Shown: positions 45,786-58,132, counted from the first letter of the stretch. The stretch: DNA of 64,000 nt from Dysidea avara (GCF_963678975.1 NC_089275.1:31371977-31435976); one strand, 5' to 3'. Notes: generated from the sequence alone by a model not told the origin. Translations and numbers: made by a program.

Positions 45786-46358
45786 CAGGAGCTCATCGAG
45801 TCCGTAGGACGAGGGAGCATGTAACTCCGCATACTCACAACGTAAACAGCAAAATTCAAACATGGCGGACTTTTCTTAACATAGTATATTCCTTATATAG
45901 TAAAGGTTGTATCGTAGGGTAAAGAATTACGTAATAATCATGCCACAAATATGCAGCGCCTGGATTAATTCGTGAAAGAAAGGAATGGCAAGGAAGGAAA
46001 CGTCGAGGAAAAGGCTTAACTAACGGAGTGAAATAGTGACAAGATGTTTTGGAGACTGCTAGGAAACATTCTTGCTTACCGCGTAATGTAAGTGGGCCGG
46101 CTATCAGTCCACGGCGGCAGCACAGATTATCTGCAGTAAACACTGACGGAATCAAGTTTCATCGCTCACTGCTGGAGCAAGAAGACTACAGTATAACTAT
46201 TGTGCCAGTAGTAATAGGTTTAGCGAGCATGCGCGGTATGTGTTTATCCTTATACGGTTATTGTTTAAATTACTATTAATAAATTGCGACGCCATGTTTG
46301 AATTTCGCCGTTTACGGAGTTACATGCTCCCTCGTCCTACGGACTCGATGAGCTCCTG
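45786..46358. mobile_element. TIR element, 573 bp, with long inverted ends
   Basis: The left end CAGGAGCTCATCGAGTCCGT and its exact inverse at the right continue as inverted repeats of 44 nt, then another 25 nt or so after a 12-nt insertion in the left arm (through TTCAAACATGGCG). A 7-bp direct repeat AGCACAA abuts both ends (45779-45785 and 46359-46365). The inner part is richer in GC and holds small divergent ORFs (45856-46155 -, 46049-46279 +) with no known domain. The superfamily is undetermined. Confidence 0.85.
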
Positions 46359-46370
46359 AGCACAATAATT

Positions 46371-47016
46371 ATGTGACCAGATTTTACAAACCGATCCAAA
46401 TCACACATCAGGCAAAGTCAAACTATCACCACCAGTGGAAGGCTACACTATCGTACTACTAGTTTTGACCCTCAGTACTATTCAAACTACTTGAGCCTGG
46501 TTTTAACAGACATCTTTTCTGGGTGATGTGGACAGCTTGAATGGCGGTTACTGGCCTTGTGAAGGACCTGGTTTGGCAAGAATCAGTGGCTTACTGGTGG
46601 ATGGCCTGATAGCTATAGTGTTGGCCAGACGTTTTTTCTGTTGATTTTGCTACATATCAGCCACTTAGAAGCCAGCACAACCCTGTAAACTCGTGTCTGG
46701 ACTCCAATCATGGTTTGCCTCCATTTTGAAGTCTATCTCTTGCCCTCCCCGCCACCCCCCACCCTCCACCCCTTTGTGAGCACTTGTGATACTACTTCGC
46801 TTGTCAAATTGCTCAGATTTTCTATCTTATTTGGCAGGAAACTCTACAAGCAGCTACAAGTGGCCTGAAAAGTAATAGATTGATGCATCTTTTGTGTAAA
46901 TTTCATATGCGTGCTTGCTATCCTTGGCAAGTTATGCTGACTTGAATTCTTTAGAACCGTTTATCTTGAAACTTCTAATGTGCGATTTGGATCATTTTTC
47001 CAAAATCCAGTCACAT
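46371..47016. mobile_element. TIR element of about 646 bp (ATGTGACCAGATTTT family)
   Basis: The left end ATGTGACCAGATTTTACAAA continues to GATCCAAATC, and the right end is GATTTGGATCATTTTTCCAA followed by AATCCAGTCACAT. These are inverted repeats of about 38 nt with some mismatches. TA is present at both flanks. It is non-coding, and distantly similar in its ends to 28844-29085 and 57191-57426. Confidence 0.75.
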
Positions 47017-47551
47017 ATTAATTTCAATGGTATTAATCAAATGGTAGTACTGGTTAGTAGGATTTCTCCTAAAATGATTTGCACCTGTTAAAATGCTGCC
47101 GTAAAAATCCATCATACATAGAAAGGTATCAGCTCACTACGAAAAACACCTTTAAGGAAGAGTCTTACAACATCAAGCATCAAATCCAGCAGAAAAATAC
47201 AGTAAACCACATCTCTAATCTATTGTGTATCTCGTTCAAGATAAACAGCTAGATCAAGGTATTCTAATACTGTAAAGCAGTCATAGTCACACATGTATAT
47301 CATACGATAGCTATGCTTTAACAAAAAGTTAACAAACTAGTCCAGATAATTATTAATTTTAAATGAAGTAGGGTTCCAGCAATAAAAATTAATGAAACAA
47401 GAGGTGCGAATGATGAGCTATTGCAACATAACTATTTGGTAACATGCCAATGTAGGCATTTTCCCAGATTGATATGCTGTAATGGCTAGCAATAGTTGGT
47501 GCTGACTGGTTCACCTATATATATAATATGTCTTTATACGTATCTGCATAG
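47017..47551. other. End of the long SPP-like intron
   Basis: AT-rich DNA with one worn CTCTAATAGAG motif (about 47251-47287) and a pyrimidine/AG acceptor at 47550-47551 for the next exon. Nothing else is seen. Confidence 0.4.
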
Positions 47552-49637
47552 AAACGAGGATTGAATGCAAAGAAAATCACAGCTAAGATTGCAGCAGCTA
47601 CCCCTCTGTATGGCAGTTCAATAGTGTTAGTGATATATGTGTGCACCAATTACCTCTCAAAGGATTATACAAACTTTTTATTAAGTGTCATCTTCTTTGG
47701 ACAAGGTGTGCGTGTTGTGAACCATGTAACCAGGTCAGTTGCTTTGGTGAGCCTTTATTATTTTAAAAATAATGTTACCATGGCAGCACTCTTGTGGATA
47801 TGTTTATGGATTCATCATTATTGAATAAACTGAGCTATTACACTTTGTTGCTAAAACAACATGATCATCCTGACAATAATAAAGGTGAGCATTCATAATG
47901 TAATGAAGTACACACGGTTTGGGTACACCTACTTATAATTATTCATTCACTAAAGTTCCTTACGTTTTTAGCTACACTACTCCATTCACAGTCTATCATT
48001 TAGTTCACAACTGATCAGTCTGGTTTTTGCATTGTTTCAGAGACTTGGAGTAGTGAGGTTTGGACTTGAAATTGCTCAGAACTATGTAACACTATGAGAA
48101 GTATGTGACATCTGATTTAGCGCCTTCATTGTTGCTTACACAAAATTATCATACATAAAAGGGAGTCTATTTGATAAATTCTATACGTGGTGAAAAATCT
48201 GCTGCTTAAGCTAAGCCTACAATCAATCAAATGTATTTTAACTCGTGTATATTATCCAGCCTCCTGTATACAAACTACAGTATGTAATACATACAGCTAT
48301 GCATTTGTAAGTACAAGCATTCATATTATACATAAACATAGTGTGTGTGAGTATGTGTGTGCGTGTGTGTGTGTATGTGTGTGTGCATGTGTGTATGTCT
48401 GTATGCATGTGTGTGATGGGAAAGGATCTTCTACACAGTGCACACACAAAAGCAAACTTACTTTTCCTGTGTTTACTTCTGTGCTGTCTTTGAGGATTGG
48501 CATTGACAGGGTTCTCAGGCTAGTGTATCTTTTCGTTATTCCCATGGGTGCAAGTTGCTTGGAGATTGTACAGCTAAATTTCATTTATTTTGGTATCATC
48601 ATGTATAACAGAGTTCAAGTTTGTCAAGGATGCTGCACTTTATTCTCGTGTGAAGCTGCCTTTTCTTTTATTAGTGTAGCAAGTGTTTGCGGTTTGACAG
48701 TAAGCCTGATCAAGTCCTAGCAGGAATTGTGGCTGACACTTCTGTGTTGTCGCCAATCACCGTGGAGGAGATGTAGTGAAATTGGTGGAGAACTTCCGGT
48801 GTTTGGGAAGGCTCTTTAAGAGACAGGGAGTTGTATACTGTGTTGTCTGGGCAGTTAATGAAGGCAGTTAGGAAGCCTGGTTGTCTCTGTCACTCCATCT
48901 TTGCCAACAAATCTTTGTCAGTTGATGCTCATAGGTATGTTTGCATATCTTCCTACAGTAGCAGGTACCTTGTTGTATGGAAGCAAAACTTGGGCTGTGA
49001 AGGGTGATCAGACCAGGGTGTTAAGCAGTCATTGCATGAAGGGATATTAGGGGTTTCTTGAAACAGCAGTGGGGGGGGGGGGGGGGACATATCTCCTTTG
49101 AGCAGTTGGCTGTGGACTTTGGAGTGCTTAGTGTGTTACTGGTGTGTTACTGGCGCAACTGGTTGAGTTGTATGGCAAGGTTAAGCAACTACCACTTCCC
49201 CAAGCAATTGTTGTATGGAGAACTTTAAACTACTAGGCCATTTAATGAAAATGGACCCAAGTTATGATGAAGAGACATAGTTTTAAAAGATATCGAAGGA
49301 AGTACGTAGTTGAGCTGGTATGATGTAGCCCAGAATGGTATATGATTTGTGTCAAGCTATCCCTTTTGGAGGAGTTGCTAGAGGTCCTATTGTGGTCACT
49401 GGCTCTTTTGCCTGTGGCTGCAAAAGGACTTTTTGACGATCTGGATACTTGACCGCACATGTGCTTGTCAACTTCTTCCACCACAATAGACAGAGTTCTG
49501 CTGCAGGTGTGCAGAAGTTTCCATCGCAAGTGATCTCACCAGGCACCAGCAATACTTACAGTGTAGCTAGGTTTGAACCAGGTCTGATTCCGGATCCTAC
49601 AGTTGATAGTTGACTGGCCAATAAGATAAGGTGTGAT

Positions 49638-49676
<39 letters not shown>

Positions 49677-52600
49677 TGGGATGGGATTTGCAGTAATCTT
49701 CTACATACGTACTGTAGTGCACACACAAAAGCATATTTACCTTTAGCACAGACATAGTTCTTTACTAAATACTAGTAGCACACTATTATTAATTAATAAC
49801 TTCTCAGTAGAATTGACCACAATTAACTCACCTACTATATGGTTTTCCTGACTATTCCATAATTCCTGAGACAGCTGTAGCTACTCCATTATCCAAACTC
49901 ATTGGCCCTGGACGATTTCAGATAACCGAAAAGTACGGATAATATATACAGAACTTTGTTCAAATACTGTACACTTTCACCCTAATAGAACAGTAATTTG
50001 TGCAGTTTGGATAATGAAAAGCTTGGATATGTAAATGATGGCTGGATTATAGAGAGACTACTGTACGTGGTATGGTATAATGTATGTAAGCTTGCATGCA
50101 GCTCATAAGACAATTGTCACATGGATTCCTTGTTCCGGTAGCGTAGAAAGTCCCGATAGGCGATAATTCGATCAGCTTGGTAGAGCAAGTGTTTTATGGT
50201 TTACTCTTTCATTTTGGCATATTACCATTTGCCTACAAGCCTCTCTCATGCACCAGCTCTACATTAGCATGCCTGATACATCCAACCTACGTAATATAAC
50301 TATTTGAAATGACAACAAAATGTACTTGTAACTGTATGTTTTGTGATAGCCTTGAAGGGCATGAATTACCCTATAACATATGCAAATGCTGTACATACTG
50401 TATGTGTGCAAGCTGGAACTCATGACAAGTTAAATAAGATTGTCCTTTTCTCAGTTTAGGCCCAACATGTGCCTGTAGTACAGTGCATACATTGTAATCA
50501 TTCTTGTTAGTTTAACATACTTTTCTCTTATTGCATAGAGGAGTTAGTTTTAAATTACAATTTGGATGCCAAGGACTATATACTCTTTGATGTTTAATAG
50601 CAGCTACATGTAGAATTATTCATAAATCTCATGCAGTACTTCAAGGAAAAATGTTTGGTAGTTTTTCACACCTCACCCACTGTTTTTTCACTTAAAAAGA
50701 AGTGTGCCTGAAACCGAAGTCATAGTACAGCACATTTAATCTCAAATTATTTTATTAGTAAGTTAGCTTGTTGATATAGGACTTATCACTTTTTTAGTAT
50801 TAAGAAAGAAAGGTAGCAGCCTTTGTCCTATGAGTCCATGACAATAGCCACCAAATCCTCTTAAAGGATCCCCTCAGTATCAAGAATAATGACATCAGTG
50901 GATAAGATTATGCATCTGCCACTTAGTGGGAAGAAAACATTACATGTAGATGTATGTATATATGTAGATTACGTGCAATGGTGATGAGAGAAAAGGGGTC
51001 TCACTCTGTTTAAAACTGTTCAGTCTGAGTTTAAAGTAGAAATTATGTATTTTTACTGATAAGTAATCTCAGTAATTATGAAAGCATTTTAAATCAAAAA
51101 TAAAGATAATAATGCATATATGTACATGCTTTCCACCAATGCATGTGTGTAAACAGTATCTGTCTCTGAATTGACATATTGGAGAGATTATATTATGTAA
51201 TCTTCACAACTCTTTGGTTAAACTTCTAATATTTTTCTTCTTAATTGCTAGAGGTATTCAAGTGGGATTTCAGCTTTATTGATATTGGCCTATATGTTGT
51301 GGCTGTCTTCACTGCAATGGCATATTTTATCACTAAGGTACAACTATAATAAAAATAACAATGTAAATTTTATATATTTAATAGTGCCTATTACTCTGTA
51401 GCACTGGATACTGAATAATATTTTTGCGATGTTCTTTTCCTTCACTGCCATTGAGTTCATATCACTGCAGACGTAAGTTATATATAACATAATTTATATA
51501 TTATACTGTAATTCTGAAATATATATAATTCTGCACAGATGCATTTTGGCCTATGTATGTGTATTATACTGTGTAACTATGCAGTGGCTCTGCCTGAAAC
51601 AAATAACTGTATTGATATTATGCATATCTGCTACTTAATGTGTCAAAAAGAATGCAGCAAACATGTTATTCGCATTATGTAATACTGATCAATTGTGTAA
51701 TATGGAATTTTATTAGCTTTTGCTGTTATCAAGAAGAGTAGGAATCATTGTGGATATATTCATGGGGGGGAGGGGGGAGGCGGTTCTAGAAAATTTGCTG
51801 ACTGGTTTCCAACTCAAAGGCAAAAAAGCCCATCAGGGTTGGGTTAATTTTACAGATACTTTAGCTTTAAAATGTTCACATTTAAATCTTACCATTCTAA
51901 GTCTATACAGCAAATTTGATGCATTATCGAAGAGTTGCAGAAGTTACAATAGCTTTATTTTTAGAGGTGCTTAATATGTTCAAGTCTCAGGAGAAGCTAA
52001 TTTGTGCTGGAGAGAAGCAGTTTACGTAGTTTGATCACTATCTTTTTGTAATACATATGTACCATTTTAGACTTACATTTCGCTTACTGTTTCAATTTTT
52101 TTTTCGATTTAAAGGTCCACTGAAATGATAAAATATACTTTGGCTATTAGCAATCCTCTCTACTAGTGGGATAGATTGGTGCATGTGATTTTGTTAGATT
52201 TTGTTTTATTTAGTAGATATAACACATTTCAGTGTATTGTGGTTTTTTCAATTATATTACATCATAACGCATGAGACAAAGAAACTTTAGTACGTGTGAG
52301 GTGCCATTGGAGCAACAGAGGCATACATTGTACAGCTAGACTCAATTCAGTTTCACGTCATATCTGTCATAACAACTTAAAACATGGTAATAACTTGTAC
52401 TGCAACCAGTTACACGGCAGTAAGTGAATTTACGCTGGTCTTGTGGTGAAGAACGCTCGAGAACTCCCACTAAACTCAGTTAAAGGGACTGTAAATCAAC
52501 AGTCCAATGGTCGAAACATGTCTAAGTTTACTTCTTAAGATGTTTTGAATACACTGAAGGGTCCAATACAGCAGATGGAGGTAGAAAAATGTGAGGAAAA

Positions 52601-54649
52601 ACAAGTGCGATGGTGCCACTGGCAAGATACCCGGCAAGATATCATCCCTACCAGGCAGAGAAGCGACTCAGGATAGTGTAATATAGATACCATTGTTTGT
52701 TTCATGGTACTGCTAACCCAGCTTTGTAAACAAACTGAACTAATCTTCAGTGAAACAAAATGAAGCATGAACTTTGATAGTGTGAAGCACACAGGCCAAG
52801 CTGCTACAGGCAACTATAGAACAACTCCACCATTGTTTTCCAGCAGAACGTTCAAGTAATCTTGGAACACTATGAAGCTGAAAAGGAGAGCTTTGGCATT
52901 GCCACCTGCACGTTAGACTTTCACTGTTTATCTACCTTTCCCATTGCAAAGTGTGTAATAACAGTACTTCTGGTTCTTTGTCTTGAATCACAACATGATG
53001 TAACTAGACTTTGTGGCTTAATATCTCTGTACAACAACATAATTGAATTATTACAAAGGTGGTTTTGTGCATTGCATGATACAAACAACCTATTTATTCA
53101 ATAAAATGGCAAGTGGATTTTCCATTTCAGTGAACCTTTAAAAAAGCTGACTGGTTTCCATTGTTTGGATGCCTTCATTGCTTTATTAAATAATCACAAA
53201 TTTGCTGCATTATTTGTTATAGAATAGTCATTATGATTTACACATACATATGATTTTAGAGTATCGTACATAGCTATTGTATTAGGGTAACTGCTTTAGA
53301 GTGCATCAAACTTGCTGCTGATCTCAAGAGTTGTAGCTAGCCCCTGGTGATACATAGATATTAAGGAATGTTGTCACAGTGCCTTGTTTCTGCAGCAAAA
53401 TTGATCATTTTAAGTGCAGCTAGAGCACACTTTGCTTCTGTAGCAAACCAATAACTAAAAGCACAGCTACTTATACACTCCCTGTTACAGTAGTGTAAGC
53501 TCTTCAAATGATTTTGTGGCATCTAAATATGCGTCTCTAAAGAAATTTTCAGTATGAAAAATTAATGCTTTTGTATGGTTTTCTTTCATGATGATTAGAG
53601 ATAAAAGGTAAAGGCAAAATGCACAGAGCAAACACTCATTGGACATGTACACGAAAACGCATGCACCGTGTGTGTACTGTGGCATGAAATGGTAGTTGTG
53701 ATAGTTGCACGGAATTAAAAAAAATTGGTAATTATATGCACTTACTTTGGATACATAATTGATCATCAATTGCATGACTATTTGTGGTCCTTTCATGGTA
53801 AACTTAAGCACACCAAAATATACAACTGCATGATGACTACTTATTATTGCATGGATGAAAATGTATATTTTTAAATTATTATTTTAGCACTCAAGTTTGC
53901 TACATTGTCCTATTGGGAGCACTCTTCTTTGACATATTTTGGGTAACCTACATGTAAGCCATACATGATAAACTCACATAATATGTTTACTTTGAGTTTA
54001 GATGATTTTTGGAGTTCATATAGTAATAGTCGGAACAGTCTTATTTGAGGCACCTCTAAAATGTGAGTAAACTTTACTTAGTGGAGCTAAGGCATCTATC
54101 AATATGTAGTGGTGTTTCCTATGGACTTGTTAGAAGGTAGCCAAAGCAATATTTTTATCATGTTACCACCAAAAGATATTGCATTTCCAGGTATGTACTA
54201 TATATGTAGTCTATTATATAAAACATGCTTTGTATGTATTTAGGGTTATTTATCGCTCTTTTATATCGTTATGATGTAAGGTGAGCATGCTATTTAAAAT
54301 GTCTTTAAATGATGACATAATCCAGGCAGCACCCCAACAATAGCAGGATTTATTTCATCATAAGTTGTATATCATACATCTTTGGCTTCATGATTGCCAT
54401 TGTGACGATGCATACTTTCAGGACCCCTCAGGTGTGGATTACTCAATGTAAAGTAGTGTCTTTATAACATACATTCTTGCTTAATGTAGTCAGTACTGCT
54501 ATTCCTGGTGCCAGCTTGCCTAGGACTTCCATTAGCAACTGCAGCAATTAAAGGTGAACTATCAGATCTGTGGAGGTGAATCTGCGCTTATTGGAAATAG
54601 CCATATGTCATTTTATTGTAGGTTTAATGAGCATCAAAAACTACCCTGA
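47552..54649 (+). CDS. Signal peptide peptidase-like (GxGD family) protein with altered catalytic motifs, exons 2-12
   Basis: Exons: 47552-47733, 47787-47884, 51252-51337, 51402-51472, 53888-53942, 54002-54062, 54110-54190, 54244-54280, 54326-54431, 54490-54575, 54622-54649. With 32571-32660 they give 981 nt, 326 residues, in frame, with GT/AG at every intron. Family landmarks: YLSKDYTNFLLSVIFF, HWILNNIFAMFF, a FFDIFW segment in the place of YD (Asp191), LVFPMDLLEG, PGLFIALLYRYD and KGELSDLW. SPPs are ER intramembrane aspartyl proteases needing YD, GLGD and PAL. Here YD is FD, GLGD is PPKD (Asp237, in IMLPPKDIAFPG), and PAL is SVL (290-292). The Asp-Asp distance (46) is as in human SPP. Both aspartates remain, but GxG and PAL are lost, so normal proteolysis is doubtful. 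The C-tail is short and lacks the ER-retrieval KKxx of human SPP. One could argue for a pseudogene, but the perfect frame over twelve exons speaks against it. Confidence 0.85.
47885..51251. other. Intron 3 of the SPP-like gene (3.4 kb), repeat-rich
   Basis: It holds GT-rich tracts at about 48346-48415 and 49639-49674, both followed by a shared phrase (TCTTCTACA ... GCACACACAAAAGCA), a run of about 16 G at 49071-49086, and a pogo-like remnant at about 49877-50063 (CTCCATTATCCAAACTC against the inverse of GGATTATAGAGAGACTACTG). ORFs at 48187-48720 and 49242-49552 are generated by these repeats or are unrecognised. No nested gene is supported. Confidence 0.5.
52113..53137. mobile_element. TIR element with TTAA flanks (piggyBac-like target), about 1 kb
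   Basis: The left end AGGTCCACTGAAATG and right end CATTTCAGTGAACCT are inverted repeats, and TTAA lies at both borders (52109-52112 and 53138-53141), the target of piggyBac-type transposases. ORFs inside (52535-52813 -, 52862-53104 +) are short and show no transposase motifs. It sits in an intron of the SPP-like gene between exons 51402-51472 and 53888-53942. Confidence 0.65.
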
Positions 54650-54911
54650 AGATGAATCTAGTAATAGAAACTAAAGTGACTGTGATAGTTTTCTCAGTGG
54701 TTTGTAACATAATCTAATGTCAGTAGCTTATAATGAATATTATTCTTATTATTATACTAGGACCATGTCACATACAACCAAGTACATACAGCAACGCAAC
54801 AACCCCCTAGTGAGGCTATTAGGTGTGAAGGCACAATCAAAATAATTATGATCCCAAATCAACTCAATATGTCACAATAGTGACAGATATAACACAATAG
54901 TGGCATCATAC
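54650..54911. other. 3' flank of the SPP-like gene
   Basis: Immediately after the stop the sequence is AT-rich. I see no perfect AATAAA close to the stop; TATAATGAATATTATTC near 54730 is the nearest AT-rich candidate. The 3' end of the transcript is not fixed. Confidence 0.35.
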
Positions 54912-55228
54912 CTAGAGGCCACCAGTAGCTAAATACGGTTCATCAGTGGTGTGGCAATGGCACAGTGATGTGTAGGTGTGGCAATGGCACAGTGATGTGT
55001 ACACAGTACATGCATATAAAACATACAGGAGAGAACCACACCTTGAATATTGCAGTATTGTATGCAGCAATACATTATTGGCAATATCACCGAAGATAAA
55101 AATTATTCAGCCATATAGCCAATAATATACAGCACAGTATCAACATCAACTAGAGGTCACCAGTAGCTAAAAATATAGTTCATCAGTGGTGTGGCAATGG
55201 CACAGTGATGGGTACACACTATATGCAT
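54912..55228. repeat. Direct repeats with GTGGCAATGGCACAGTGATG units
   Basis: A phrase CACCAGTAGCTAAA ... GTTCATCAGTGGTGTGGCAA, then TGGCACAGTGATG, occurs at about 54919-54970 and 55157-55210. The first copy also contains a tandem repeat of about 25 bp (GGTGTGGCAATGGCACAGTG). Between them, near 55030, CCACACCTTGAATATTGCAG resembles the RPHLEY codons of a LINE and may be a tiny relic. Confidence 0.65.
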
Positions 55229-55974
55229 ACACAACTTGCAGGAGATGCACAACACTGTAGGAGTATGCAAGCCAGGTGAACCAGACAAAGGAAGACAGCC
55301 AAGCCAGTCAGAGCCTCTTAAGCCAGATAAAGGCAAAATATGCAATAAAACATTAAAACATACCACGCTCTTTACAATGCATTAGTACAAACGGACAGCC
55401 AGGCCAACCAGAGCCTAGCAAACCAGAAAAATAAAAATACAAGTAAACAATACAAACAAACAACTGCTATTAATCCTGTTCTTGTGCAGCTGGCATGCCG
55501 TACTTACTTCCCAATGGTGTCCTGTGTAGCCACCTTAATTACCTTGTCCTTTACCTGGAGCACATCAGCTGGCATGGCGACTTGAGACTTAGTGTGCCAG
55601 TTGGCAACACTTTCAACCACAAATGAACAGTAGTCTGCTCATCTAAATAGCCATTTGAATCTACCTGGTCAATTAGTAGTGGGCATCACTCGCAAACTCT
55701 TTTGATTGGCATTAAATAGAATTGTTGTACTGTTTCTATCACCACCACAAAACACCCACCCATTATACGATTTTCTCTGCATACAACATGGATTCTATTC
55801 CTGGTGAGTGTGAAGCCTTAGGCCTTGTAGTTTTCTCAAACATTATTTTATTACACAAAAATCATCATGACAACTTGCATGAGTTAAATTATCCTATACT
55901 TTATCCAAAAGATTAGGATTGGTGTTCAGTCACAAAATGACGCAAGGCATGAGAGGAGCTCAGCAGCATTAATA
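55229..55974. other. Gene-free stretch
   Basis: Repeated AGCCAG/GGCCAACCAGAGCC words lie at about 55255-55325 and 55385-55430. On the minus strand near 55610-55520 a short frame reads MPADVLQVKDKVIKVATQ before a possible donor, which could be a lone exon but has no partner that I can identify. Confidence 0.3.
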
Positions 55975-56270
55975 CAGGGGCAGATTCAGGGTGGTTCAAA
56001 GGGTTCCATGGAACCCCCTTTTGAAAGGGCCTTTCTTACTCGTGATACTCTAATAGAGACGTCAAATCGAGATACTCTAATAGAGCAGTCACAGTAGTCT
56101 TTTGAGGAACAGTGTAGCAAGCTATGTATCTAGTTATAAATAAGGAAATATAGTTGGTGAGGGCATCTATGTCTATGGTGAGGGGCAGCTATTGTGTGCA
56201 GGTGATGTCCTTTTTTTTTTTTTTTTTTTGGTCTTCAACTTCAGGCTAGGCTGAAGTTATAAACTCTTGA
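55975..56270 (+). repeat. Dispersed repeat with two CTCTAATAGAG motifs and poly-T
   Basis: The order is CAGGGGCAGATTCAGGG, two motif copies (about 56041-56064 and 56066-56092), CAGTGTAGCAAGC, GGTGAGGGGCAGCTATTG, a T-run, then GTCTTCAACTTCAGGC and AGGCTGAAG. The same modules in the same order appear inverted at 29945-30235 and within 21381-21767, and in part at 6405-6512. Confidence 0.65.
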
Positions 56271-57190
56271 TATAACACAATAGTACCGTTGTACCTAGAG
56301 GCCTCCAGTGTATAGCTCTCTCCTGTATGTTTTGTATGCATATATACTGTGTAGAGATAATGAGAACCATTTAAGTGTTTATCCCCAGGAGGCTAAGGCC
56401 ACTCCAAATGAGAATGTAGTTTCCCGTCTGAGATTTTTGAAAATCTGATGAGGGAGGGAGGCTTATTATCATTATTCTTTATTACATCAGTGACTTTCGA
56501 CCCACAAAACTAACTATGAAATGAGGTCAAAATCTTTAGTTTTACATGCACAGTACTGTTGCATACTCTTCTTTAATTTTCACACACCCTACATCACTAC
56601 GCTATCACTCAATGAAGCTACTGGACCAGAGCAGTTACACATAATGCTTCAAACTTAGCAACTGAATACAGTGGTGTAGATTTTCTGCCAAGTCTAGATC
56701 TACACAGACCAAATTACATACAAATAACCAGTTTACATACAAATACAATTTACTTGAGTGAAAATGACATTTATCTTGACCAAGAGGGTTTTGACAGGCT
56801 TGCAAAAAAGAGCCAGAGAATGATATATCATCTTGTCTCTGGACTTTGGCTGACACACTTCTTGAGCTTGTGACCTTTTGCTTCTTATACTCAGTTAGGT
56901 TTCACATAATCTTATAAAATATGTCATTTCGTGTGTGGTTCATTCTTTCAGCATTTACCAAAGGACTTTGAGGTACATGCCTAGCAGCAGTCCACTATTA
57001 GTAATTAATTTCACTGCTTAGAATGCTGAGCTCCAAGTAATCAATTAAGGTACCAGCTACGGACTATTTCTATATATCACTTCTTTATCATCATTCTCTA
57101 AGGAACAGATGAACCATGGTTGCATATGCTGTAATTATCACAATGGTGACTTTTGGAGCATCCGAATTCTTCCCGCATAGCATCAATATA
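56271..57190. other. Gene-free stretch
   Basis: It contains an inverted copy of the GGAGTGGCCT phrase (near 56395) that also occurs at about 1374 and 63137, with CTACATTCTCATTTGGAGTG on the minus strand. The minus-strand ORF at 56635-56856 is unrecognised. Confidence 0.35.
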
Positions 57191-57426
57191 AGTGACCAGA
57201 TATGCGAAAAGGGGTCTTCCACACACATCCAATTTACCAACTTCGATAATTCATAACTTAAGATTGGAAAGAGCTTTGACCTGAAAATTGGTCAGAAGTG
57301 AGTACCAACATATCTGAATAAATGCTGAAGCTTTTAGGTCAATATGTTACTTGAAGACTTAGTTATGGTCTCCCATGTTAACAGAATTGGATGTGTGTGG
57401 AAGACCCCTTTTCGCAAATCCAGTCA
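57191..57426. mobile_element. TIR MITE (AGGGGTCTTCCACACACATC family)
   Basis: AAAAGGGGTCTTCCACACAC near the left end and its inverse GTGTGTGGAAGACCCCTTTT near the right give inverted repeats of about 40 nt, the outermost bases being GTGACCAG and CCAGTCA. It is non-coding, about 236 bp. Confidence 0.85.
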
Positions 57427-58132
57427 AATAGTAAGGAGATACCTCCCATGTTGTGATTCACAATTTTGAAAGCATTTGTTAAAACTTTTGCCAGTCCTTG
57501 TTGATGATGATCATGTGTTCTCACTAGCTATATGTAGTAATTACTAGTAAATTTGAAAGCTCTAGATATATTCACAGATTATAGACTACAATTACAACAA
57601 CTGGTTGCAGTTCAACCATTCATATTTCATCAACAGTGGGTTAGCAATCTGAACAAAATTTAGTATTATAGCCAACTATGAAACCAGTATTAGGCTTGTT
57701 TTCTTTGGCTAATATAAAACTGAGGCTTAAGATATTATGTTATTTCTAATTGCCACTTGAAGACTTAAGCTTGCTATAGCTACTGATCTAATATGATAGC
57801 TGTACATGAATGCAGAGATTGACATTCCATCATCTAGCTCAGTATTGCTAAACTTACTTAGACTTTTCACAGCTTTACAAAGTGACCAATCAGTTACAAT
57901 ACCTCTTAGAGCGATCCAGAGCTTCAGCACATAACAGAAGGCTTTACACAGATTCATACATGTGGCAACACTGCCAAGAAACAATTATCTTCTCATAAGT
58001 TTAGAGAATAATGACAATAATATGGTAATAATGACCATTTAACTAGTTGCGGTTTCTATGACCAACAACCAACCAATACTATTATATGAATACATATGAG
58101 GCTTGTGTGGAGTAATGGGTGTGCCAGGGTGG
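57427..58132. other. Gene-free stretch
   Basis: AT-rich. A minus-strand ORF at 57727-57984 is unrecognised. No repeat or RNA structure is visible. Confidence 0.3.

Noticed and set aside
45786-45830. Resemblance to a hammerhead ribozyme (GAGTCCGTAGGACGAG next to a CTCATCGA word)
   Set aside because: A stem II-like hairpin is present, but the required CUGANGA and GAAA core is not matched, and the sequence is fully explained as a transposon inverted end.
48187-48720. 177-codon ORF in the SPP-like intron
   Set aside because: Its middle is a GT microsatellite, the remainder is shared with another GT-tract repeat at 49.6 kb, and no domain is seen.
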